Origin: Auanema rhodensis
Lineage: Eukaryota > Nematoda > Chromadorea > Rhabditida > Rhabditidae
Reading direction: 5' to 3'
NCBI GenBank assembly: GCA_964057225.1
Contig: OZ059895.1
Coordinates: forward strand, 3,782,001-3,846,000
DNA: 64,000 nt
Positions 40,601 through 46,824 of this stretch are shown here, piece after piece. Below the pieces are notes generated by a model. It ran no database searches. It was not told the DNA's origin and saw only the letters and a program-made list of their open reading frames with translations. The position numbers and the translations under genes were made by a program. Every line of letters begins with the position of its first letter. The stretch's first letter is position 1.

Positions 40601-42781
40601 TAAATTAGTGTAAAGGTGTGCTCCAGTGAATTTTAATGGTGTGATATTTTCGTGATGCAGTCCATCTCCCATGGATATGAGACTGACATCTACTGTGCCA
40701 TTGATTCCTTTCCATTCACCGTCTGCTGACCATACGTCTGTTGGTACGTGATCACAATTGATTTCTTTTCCGTGGGGTAGAAGATCTTTTGATCCTGGTG
40801 CTGCGAATAGTAATTGGCCTTCTTCGGTTAAAATTGGCGTTTCGAGATAACATGTATTGTTTACCGTGTGATTGTGATAAATAGTTTTTGTGAAAACTGT
40901 TGGGCAAACATGTACGTGTAATATCTCACTTCCAACAAAACGAGCTGCTATGTCTTCTCTTCCAAGGATAGTACGCATAGCGATTGTTGGTTCGATTTGT
41001 AAAATTGATCGCCATAGCTCTGGATATCTATTTTGGATCTCACATATTGATTCGTATGACTCTTTGAAATGTTTCTGTAGCTCGCTTTGAATCATTGTTG
41101 TGGCGTATTGCAAATGATCTTGTGCAATCTTGCTCGTAATGTTTTGGCGATACTGTTCTTCCGAGTCAATTTTCGAAGCTATGTAATGAGCTTGAGCCTG
41201 AACAGACTGTATTTCTTTTGCTGTTGGTGTTGATGAAGCTCTCTGTTTCCGAATCAATGTCGTGGGTAAGTATGTTATTTCGTCCATTATTGGAATTTGT
41301 TGATCTTTATAAGTGGCGTAGAGCTTTGTTGATGTTGGCGCCTGGGTAGTCGATATTGTCGCGCGTGCGGTAGTTGTTGCGGTTGTGTAGCTCTCTGTTA
41401 TTTTCGGCTCGGCTGTCGACGATGGCGCGCGCGCGGTAGTCGCTGCGGTTGCTTGAGGGCTTGTTATTGCATGCGGCTGCATTGCGGGATCTGATTCGAT
41501 GGTCGTCTTCCGATCGATTATGGGTTGGGCTGATGTTGCTGCCGCGCCGCCTGCAGCGACGCTCGGCGTACGCGTCGTGGTTTGCAGCGATTCAAGCTCG
41601 AGTTTCTCTGCCATTAGTCTCCTTAGGTGTTCTGGTGATATTCTACTTGAAGTATAAGGCAATTTCTTTTCAGCAAGTAGTGGCAAGAAAATTTTCAATA
41701 ATAAATCTTTAGAGATTTTACTAGGCTTGATGAGCTTAGGGTGTGGACCGATTGGTATTCCAAAATTATTTTTGATATCGTAAAACAGTTTATCAGTATT
41801 TTGTACAAATATTCGTGATGCAGGAAGATTAATAAATTTCATCTCATCAATGTCTGCTGCTGTTTTGTTTTTCCTAATTTTTATGAGAGTTTTAAGTTCG
41901 GTTACAAGATTAATTGTTTCTTGTATGAATTCGCTCTTTTGTGCTTCTTCATTTGTTAGTATCTTTTGTCGTATCGGTGGTAATTTCACAAAAGATTGTA
42001 ACACTTCTTGTCTAGATGGAACAGTGAGGTTTTCTTCGATTATGACTGGGGTATTAGCTAAATCAAGCGCAATACTTTCAGTTCTTTCACGATAAGTGCC
42101 TTCTTTGGTATGAAGAATGCGATCGAATTCAATAACAGTTAACCGATCAGATATTTGTTGAAGTAATTGTTTGGGTGTTAGATAAGATATTCCTGTCTTT
42201 GTTGCTAACGCCAGTTCTCTTTGTGCAACATATTGTAGGATTGCTTCATCTTTATCGCGAAAATCGTATTGTTTAAGAAAATGTCTTAAGGATTTATCAT
42301 AAATTTGGATTTTAAAGAAAAATTCAAATTTCTCGCGATTAGCAGTTATCCATTCCTTTAAAGAGTACGTGGGATCTGCCATTCGTCTTCCTTTGATTAA
42401 AGAGATAATCTGCGTAATGCCCGGATTGCTCATAATTGGTCTCAAAAAGGCATATGGGCATATGTGAAGCGTATGAGTCTCAAAATCTTCAACTTCCATT
42501 ACTCTATCTTGGTCTAAAGGGAATGAACATCCTGTAGCGATTGCGCGTTTTTGTCTTTTAAACGGCAATTTTCTAAACTCTCTTTCTACGAGGATAGTAA
42601 TGTTATTGTCATTTGGAAATTTGGGGAGTATGATGTAGTTCCCCGATGTTGTGTGAAATGCTGGTTGTCTAAAACACGAAGCGATAGGTTTTGGGGTTGG
42701 TTTGTTCGAAAGGATAAGAGCAGATTGTGTGCTCGGAATTAGGATAGTATCGCCGCTAATGATGGCTTCATATGTGTGCAT
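37607..42781 (-). CDS. pol: ORF2: envelope-like ectodomain and TM fused to protease, reverse transcriptase and RNase H
   Basis: 1724 codons from ATG; the frame is open a further 33 codons upstream. Residues 1-800 look extracellular: cysteines at 36, 85 and 108, furin-type RQKR at 76-79, a Thr/Ala/Ser/Pro-rich mucin-like segment at 400-485, cysteines at 580, 626, 644 and 676, and five sequons between 637 and 728. A transmembrane segment spans about 801-826, followed by PPTY at 846-849. The aspartic protease follows, with DSGSS at 914-918 and ALIG at 984-987. RT covers about 1205-1410, with FDLVSG (Asp1296) and YLDD at 1357-1360. RNase H covers about 1475-1625, with Asp1506 in ESDGSN, Glu1552, Asp1577 and DALSRY. 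A Lys/Glu-rich linker leads to the start of the integrase, where the frame ends at TGA. The enzymes copy the element RNA into DNA. All catalytic residues I can check are present. Confidence 0.93.
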   Translation of the reverse strand: MHTYEAIISGDTILIPSTQSALILSNKPTPKPIASCFRQPAFHTTSGNYIILPKFPNDNNITILVEREFRKLPFKRQKRAIATGCSFPLDQDRVMEVEDFETHTLHICPYAFLRPIMSNPGITQIISLIKGRRMADPTYSLKEWITANREKFEFFFKIQIYDKSLRHFLKQYDFRDKDEAILQYVAQRELALATKTGISYLTPKQLLQQISDRLTVIEFDRILHTKEGTYRERTESIALDLANTPVIIEENLTVPSRQEVLQSFVKLPPIRQKILTNEEAQKSEFIQETINLVTELKTLIKIRKNKTAADIDEMKFINLPASRIFVQNTDKLFYDIKNNFGIPIGPHPKLIKPSKISKDLLLKIFLPLLAEKKLPYTSSRISPEHLRRLMAEKLELESLQTTTRTPSVAAGGAAATSAQPIIDRKTTIESDPAMQPHAITSPQATAATTARAPSSTAEPKITESYTTATTTARATISTTQAPTSTKLYATYKDQQIPIMDEITYLPTTLIRKQRASSTPTAKEIQSVQAQAHYIASKIDSEEQYRQNITSKIAQDHLQYATTMIQSELQKHFKESYESICEIQNRYPELWRSILQIEPTIAMRTILGREDIAARFVGSEILHVHVCPTVFTKTIYHNHTVNNTCYLETPILTEEGQLLFAAPGSKDLLPHGKEINCDHVPTDVWSADGEWKGINGTVDVSLISMGDGLHHENITPLKFTGAHLYTNLTSRVYSMTTAIAYGASLASIRQNHVLHTIHNDPKISAAYSVLKKSSDYISKAHEFTKNTWNSFIDTMVGTIERTLITIGAITSVIIIVIILAFIIKVYFLKSIPIPIMHIELKDRNSNPPTYEETLELVTQPDQPIPRNIMKQYYPSILTYIPIAIPLVCSISKRKDQSLPLLWMTVNDRLVLTLWDSGSSISYIRVSTLHYLTLNDFVKNNKSSATTANGSEFRFIGTIDLTVEIAGYEIDHTFYISNDEDCPSPALIGLDFMKTLDSQNIGMKLRPYKRTLEIGNRVVRLANGIDGRLSKTSTTVNLINLKQRDMLPNETCTLQVQLEKPIRDDSFAMLSIDNNNMLTPKYHTAFRDVNSIDITFKNNSNKSIELPSGHVITKAEIGIMPDYEIFTTDQKQDYIPPEADWESKLPTFPTDFMKELDLKDADLTQNLKDHLRSIIRRRKKAFLNEDKNIGLFKGPVEHSIPLRTDMDMPKPRITRIPLGKQEEIERQVQEMLQQGIIEPSTSLFNSPVVLVKKKDDTFRFVTDFRALNNVTRKQTYVIPNISDIIDMTAGSKYFSNFDLVSGFFQIPLKKSDRSLTAFTTNTGTYQYRRMPMGLCGAPHTFQTAVRYLQSRCKCRLFVYLDDLLVISDNAEQHIYDIEEVLERIEELGLKIKLKKCSFARPEVKFLGLIVGRDGVKPDPKKVSAIQDYPAPQSPTGVRAFLGMVGFFRKFIKDFAHIASPLYDLTKLDTDFKWSDQCQQALEKLKKRLMEAPVLKPPRADRIFIIESDGSNIAIGAVLLQPEDPNEPLKNLHPIAFASRKLVKAERNYPPIEIEALGLVYALAQFRTYILGSHAICITDHRPLTSLMTRRDLFGRLAKFQLVIQEYNIEIRYREGRLNKVCDALSRYIGDEANDPKPEKKKKVKEPQLAQVNFVNIPDIKQIQGNTPWIKKTIAEIEYRTKKNMLSNDRYCVIDNMLYTKPSTKRPHPALVLPQKRTDQQDHRRIS
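37610..37656 (-). other. Frame break between RNase H and integrase
   Basis: The ORF2 frame ends at TGA (37609-37607), and the integrase frame becomes open after a TAG at 37659-37657. The two overlap here. Integrase-like sequence, including the HH half of its HHCC zinc-binding domain (37580-37620), lies in the second frame, while the VLP motif that precedes it lies in the first. Similarity therefore changes frame near 37642, just after an AAAA run. The effect is that of one extra base or two missing bases. Confidence 0.85.
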
Positions 42782-43403
42782 ATCTATGTAATTGCAACGG
42801 GAATCCGTAGTTTGTGGATCCCAAATAATTATTGATGTGTTTGATTCGCAGTTACCATGATGCGCACTGCCCTTCAGTGTTTAGTAGTAAGTTTGAAAGG
42901 ATGGTATCGTCTGGCATGCGGGTCATAACACCCCGCTCCAGTACTAAACGCGACCGCTCCTCGCACTCGTCGCGGCTAAACGGTCGCGCCGGATCGAAGG
43001 AGGGTTCAGGGGTTGCTTGGGCAATACTATCGATTCTTTCTAGTTCCATATTATTCCACTTTCGATCGCGAATTGCCTGCCTGCATGACTGCACGCTTAT
43101 AGGCTCTATCCTATCGATTGTTTTGTTGCTGTCGCGAAGGAATAATAAATCGCGTACACACAGCCTGTGCACTTCCTTCGAGCAGCGCCACGCGTCCCAC
43201 TCGTGAGCTGTGTGATTGCGAGTGTATAGATGGACTTGTGTTTGGATCACGTGGTTTGCTTCGGTTAATTTGCATTTCTCTAATGTTGGAGGCATGAGTA
43301 GTGCTCCCCCTGTTGCTTTTGTGCATGCTTGGTAGCTTGACGCACAAGGTAGCAGTATTGCTGCTGCTAATGCCATTACAACAGTTAATGAGAGTGGTGA
43401 AAG
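40172..43403 (-). other. Envelope-like glycoprotein module lying between nucleocapsid and protease
   Basis: Spans gag codons from about 553 and ORF2 codons to about 870. It has the parts of a type I fusion glycoprotein in order: signal peptide, Cys-rich ectodomain, RQKR cleavage site, glycosylated membrane-proximal half, single TM (plus-strand 40304-40381), and a short tail with the PPTY late-domain motif (40235-40246). The Cys and sequon spacing before the TM reminds me of the glycoproteins shared by jingchuviruses and some insect LTR elements; this is recollection of a pattern, not a search result. There is no obvious hydrophobic fusion peptide after RQKR. The +1 step at 42852-42880 divides the module, so it cannot be read through without a shift. 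Other fold classes remain possible. Confidence 0.62.
42852..42880 (-). other. Gag/ORF2 frame overlap (+1 step)
   Basis: ORF2 is in the +1 frame relative to gag. Its frame is open upstream of its ATG as far as a stop at 42883-42881, so both frames are open together for 29 bases up to the gag stop. At the gag stop the message reads UGG-UAA-C. Skipping one base there enters ORF2 in a stretch that again has cysteines and a sequon (NTS), as expected for the continuation of the same ectodomain. Programmed +1 frameshifting, a one-base indel and an assembly error all fit. Confidence 0.7.
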
Positions 43404-45059
43404 AGAGATGGAGTTAACTCTTGAAGAGCTCCTATCTCTTCCTCTCGATTGGTTTCTTCGTTCTTTAAATTGTACTCGCCTTTGTCCATTTCTTCCTCCT
43501 TGATTGTTATATCGAGGATTATAATTATTTTGGTACCAATTAGTACCATTATTGCTGTTTTGACGCTCGTTATTTCTTCCAAAATTATTTGGACGGCGAT
43601 TATTTCCAAAATTATTATTACGTTGTTGGAAATTGTTATAATTTGAACGGTTTTTATTTGTTTGATAATTTTGATAATTTTGATTACCGCGCTGGTAACT
43701 TCGGTCAAAAGTTCTGTTATCTCTTCTCTCTTTATTGCGCGTAAAGGGAGCTAGTGCTTGGTTAACTGCATTCACTAGCATCGCCTGAGTGTCTGCCGTC
43801 TGGTTCAATATTGATTCTTCCCAGCGGGCAGCCTCAATCGCCTCAGCAAAGGTTTTGGGCCTTGCTCGGATCACTCCTGCCTTCAGAGTATTTTTAAGTC
43901 CTCTCAGGAAGGTTGATCTTAGTATGTGATCCTTATGTGGGTCATCACTGGCAAAAGCACTAAGGCTTATTGTTCGCAAAGCCTGAGCAAAGGCATCAAT
44001 CGAAAGATCCCCTTGACTAGTGTTTTGAAGGCTGATCAGTGCTGGGTCCTGATTATATTCAGGACAGAGCTTTGATGTTAAAGCTGCTAACAAATCATTC
44101 CATGAACCCGATGTTTTAAGGTGTTCAGGAGTTTGTTTGTATGCTTCTTCTGCCGCATCATTTTTAAGAAGCAACGGCAGAAGAGTCAACCTTTCAGGTA
44201 TCACTAGGCCAAGTGCATTAGCGAAGACATTAAATTTAGCGGTAAAGTCGCGGAAATTGCGGCTACCGTCATAAACAGGGCAGTAGGGTGATGTTAAAAC
44301 TTGGGCAATTGTTGTTTTCCCCGCTCCGGGTAAATTGGTTGCGGGCTCAGTCATTTTTTTCGGAACAGCTATTACTGTATGTGCAGATCTTGAACTTCCT
44401 GACGTAGAAGTAATATGCTCTGTTTGGTTATATTGGTTAGGTGTCGTCAATTCGTCTAATCTTGGACTATTGAGAATTGGGGTTGATGTTTGTGGGTTAT
44501 TTTTCAAAAGTTTTCTTTGCTCCGGTGAGGTGATTGGAGATAACGTATAGCGCGTGTATGTATTGGGTATTGTAGCAAGTCGCTGTGCTCGGCTAGATTT
44601 TGGGTTTGGGTCTTTGGGTGAGCGATTCAATAAATCAACGACTTTGTTTTTGAGAGATTGTAAGCCTGTTGTTGAAGGTGAACCAGTAGGTTCTTGACTT
44701 GAGAGAGAGAGAGAGATATCAGAATTATTTAGATTTTTATTATTTTTATTTTTATGTATATTGGAAGAGCGTACCTTTTCTTTCGTAGTGGTGTTCGGTG
44801 TCTGTTCGTCTATCACCAAGGGTCGCTCGTCGTCTCCAGATGGTATGTAGTCCGGATCACTAGAACGTTCTGAAGGAGAAAACGTACCTGCACGGGGCGT
44901 GTAAAATTTTTCCACGTTAGGCTTCTCCTCTGCTGTGTCTTCGTTGATGATGGCGACACTTTGCGCGCGAGTTCGGCTTCTGGTTACTGGAGCTGAGTCG
45001 CGGGGATCCGGGTTGGAGTGCGTACTGAGAGGTACTGCTGAGTTATACCTTCTCTCCAC
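42852..45059 (-). CDS. gag: Gag polyprotein frame, with signal peptide and start of an envelope-like ectodomain at its end
   Basis: 735 codons. Residues 1-235 are Ser/Thr/Pro-rich and charged, probably disordered. Residues about 255-430 look like a retrotransposon capsid, starting near CPVYDGSRNFRDF and including helical segments to ARWEESIL. Residues 441-545 are Asn-, Gln-, Arg- and Gly-rich with no CCHC knuckle and probably bind RNA. Residues 555-574 are hydrophobic (SLTVVMALAAAILLPCASS), like a signal peptide with small residues at a cleavage site. Residues 575-735 carry seven cysteines and sequons at Asn615 and Asn645, so they look lumenal. The frame opens at GTG, not ATG. No ATG lies between it and the upstream stop, and the first in-frame ATG is codon 236 (44354), just before the capsid. 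The GTG has A at -3 and G at +4, so it may be a mutated ATG. The frame stops 71 bases before the ORF2 ATG. Confidence 0.85.
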   Translation of the reverse strand: MERRYNSAVPLSTHSNPDPRDSAPVTRSRTRAQSVAIINEDTAEEKPNVEKFYTPRAGTFSPSERSSDPDYIPSGDDERPLVIDEQTPNTTTKEKVRSSNIHKNKNNKNLNNSDISLSLSSQEPTGSPSTTGLQSLKNKVVDLLNRSPKDPNPKSSRAQRLATIPNTYTRYTLSPITSPEQRKLLKNNPQTSTPILNSPRLDELTTPNQYNQTEHITSTSGSSRSAHTVIAVPKKMTEPATNLPGAGKTTIAQVLTSPYCPVYDGSRNFRDFTAKFNVFANALGLVIPERLTLLPLLLKNDAAEEAYKQTPEHLKTSGSWNDLLAALTSKLCPEYNQDPALISLQNTSQGDLSIDAFAQALRTISLSAFASDDPHKDHILRSTFLRGLKNTLKAGVIRARPKTFAEAIEAARWEESILNQTADTQAMLVNAVNQALAPFTRNKERRDNRTFDRSYQRGNQNYQNYQTNKNRSNYNNFQQRNNNFGNNRRPNNFGRNNERQNSNNGTNWYQNNYNPRYNNQGGRNGQRRVQFKERRNQSRGRDRSSSRVNSISLSPLSLTVVMALAAAILLPCASSYQACTKATGGALLMPPTLEKCKLTEANHVIQTQVHLYTRNHTAHEWDAWRCSKEVHRLCVRDLLFLRDSNKTIDRIEPISVQSCRQAIRDRKWNNMELERIDSIAQATPEPSFDPARPFSRDECEERSRLVLERGVMTRMPDDTILSNLLLNTEGQCASW

Positions 45060-46471
45060 CTTGTTAGGACTCTTGGTTTGAAAAAAACCTCGAGTGTCTG
45101 ATTACGTGTGGGATGATGGAATTTGAACGTAATTGGGTGGGTATGTACGTTTAGTTGTTGGTGGTAAGTTGGGAAAAGCTAGATTGAGACTGACAACTGG
45201 TTTGGTCAAGTCGGAAGGATAGGAATGAATCTAAGGTTCTGGCCATAACTTTAGATCCGAATTCTACCGTACTTTGAAATTGGACTTTGGTTATCTTGGT
45301 CTTTTGGGTCCAATTTGTATAGCATTTGCATTTTTCTTTTCTCTTTGCACGCATTATGGATGATTGCCTGGTCTCAATGGGCTTATTCCCTTCTCTTTTT
45401 TATAGAATTTTTTGATTTTTAGTCGCAAACTCCCTTAGGCATTCCAAAAAGTTGCATTAAAATTAGACTTTGGTAATCCATCACTCTATCCAAGAAGAAT
45501 TACTAGTCCCAATTGCATACTTAATTCGTTCGTTCATGGTTCAACGGGAAGTAAGGATCTTTTTTAAGAAATCTACCGTAGTCGTTTTGCAAACCAAAGA
45601 TCTCGTTTTATAATATTGAAGTTACATAGCTGACTAAAATTTACAAGAACTATACGAAATTATAAAAAGAATAAGGTGATTTGGAATTGAGTCTCATGTT
45701 TCTAAACAACAAAACGGTATGAGGAAGGTGACATATAGTATGGGGAGAAAATCCAACTAATATGCTTTAGTCAACTCGACCTGACGAATAAATTTAAATT
45801 GGGAGATCAGTTTGTAAGAATATCGCAGGATTTTTCGGACTATAGCGAATGTAAGTTATTGAATTAAACATCCTCTCACTTGTTGTGAGGTTTCCCGTAC
45901 GATTTTTAAGCGTTTTGTTATGTTTTTGGATGGTAAATGCTAAAAGTTGTCTGAACGATTTTAAACGCAAAATATAATAGTCCTTATCGCAAAATTATTT
46001 AAAATTCAAATTGGCATGCTTTTCATCCACAAAATTTAAGAAATAACTGGAGTTATTCTTTCCTCAAAGCCGAAATCAATCCTTAAAAGGAGAATGGTGT
46101 GGGTAATAATCAAAATATATATAAAATCTTTAGGTGAATCTGTTCACGAATTCAGCCTAAAGTCCTCATGTGGCTTCGAGGTCGGGTAACAGTATAATCA
46201 GATGTTAATAGCAAGGATATGTGACTTAGGTTCAGACATGACAAAATTGTGAACAACGGGATCAAGTAAAATAAATTCTTCCCAAAATGTATAATTTTAC
46301 TCTCTTATTATGAGAGTTCCTTGCATCTGTTCCCTATAACGATGTTGGCCCCTCCGTTTTGTGTTTTAGCGTGGAGAAGATGGCAATGGATAAGAGAAAG
46401 TTGAAAAGAAAATGAATATTGCAAGAGTGAATAAAATTTAAGAAAATAAGAGAAAGTAAAAAAACGTTCGA
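45060..46471 (-). other. Untranslated leader of the element (about 1.4 kb)
   Basis: Lies between the primer binding site and the gag frame. No domain-bearing frame is visible. One ATG-started frame of 67 codons (45354-45151) lies close to the gag frame; its product is basic at the N-terminus, rich in Ser, Thr and Gln, and unlike anything I know. It could be an upstream ORF or chance. Packaging signals and splice donors would be expected here but I cannot point to one. A leader of this length is on the long side for Ty3/gypsy elements. Confidence 0.7.
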
Positions 46472-46484
46472 GGTGGAACCTCCA
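46472..46484 (-). promoter_or_regulatory. Minus-strand primer binding site (tRNA-Gln type)
   Basis: Directly after the 5' LTR the element's strand reads TGGAGGTTCCACC. Its complement, GGTGGAACCTCCA, ends in CCA and matches the 3' end of animal tRNA-Gln as I remember it, over 13 bases. Zero spacing to the LTR confirms the LTR boundary and the minus orientation. The tRNA assignment is from memory; the presence and position of a primer site are well supported. Confidence 0.75.
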
Positions 46485-46820
46485 CGTTCCGTTATGCTCT
46501 CGCATCTATCCTATAGACCAATGTAGTCTATAAGATGTGCGATACAGTGTTCCAGATGTAGCGGTATTAATAGAGCATAATGGATAACATAAGACTCATG
46601 AAAAGAAAGGTTTATTCTACATAATGATTACAATAAGTTACGATAAGAATTAAAGAGATATAAACTATAGGTGAGCTCTGAGGAGATGACAAGCCATCCT
46701 TAGTCATTCCATGAGACAGAACTAAAGTCTGAGTTCCGTATAAAGGGCGTGTCAGCTCCTCTCGTCTCTTGTCGTCTAGCTCTAACCCGCCTGCTACGTA
46801 TTGATCATCCGAATGGAACG
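46485..46820 (-). repeat. 5' LTR (336 bp), with promoter function expected
   Basis: Same sequence as the 3' LTR plus one A. It should drive transcription leftwards. I see only weak TATA-like strings on the minus strand (TTTATA at plus-strand 46739-46744 and 46659-46664), so the transcription start is not assigned. AATAAA on the minus strand is at 46611-46616. The primer binding site follows immediately at 46484. The outer end CGTTCC (minus strand) directly abuts the AAAC duplication. Confidence 0.94.
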
Positions 46821-46824
46821 AAAC
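46821..46824. repeat. Target-site duplication, right copy (AAAC)
   Basis: Right-hand partner of AAAC at 35338-35341. The satellite continues from here in phase with the left flank. Confidence 0.92.

Larger units (their letters stand above)
35342..46820 (-). mobile_element. Ty3/gypsy-type LTR retrotransposon with an envelope-like region (gag-env-pol order)
   Basis: An 11479-bp element inserted in the satellite, coding strand minus. Both LTRs, a primer binding site, gag, an envelope-like ectodomain with transmembrane segment, protease, RT, RNase H and integrase are present. The flanks are exactly the two halves of one satellite monomer with AAAC duplicated. RT (FDLVSG, YLDD), RNase H and the D,D35E integrase followed by a GPF motif place it in Ty3/gypsy, with integrase after RNase H. 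It is long for the group because of a 1.4-kb leader, a 0.7-kb tail and an inserted envelope-like module between gag and protease. Coding defects are no ATG for the full gag frame, a +1 step between gag and ORF2, and a single-base-type shift before integrase. LTR near-identity marks a young insertion. I do not recognise a named family. Confidence 0.95.

Noticed and set aside
43385..43708. 107-codon minus-strand ORF inside gag in another frame
   Set aside because: It overlaps the Asn/Arg-rich region, where low-complexity codons leave alternative frames open (Ile-rich shadow).
44309..44340. GAGKTT in Gag, resembling a P-loop
   Set aside because: The first glycine of GxxxxGK is absent and the surrounding protein is capsid-like, not an ATPase.
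36461..44550. Plus-strand ORFs of 60-125 codons opposite gag, ORF2 and integrase
   Set aside because: They are antisense shadows of the real coding frames and show no domains.
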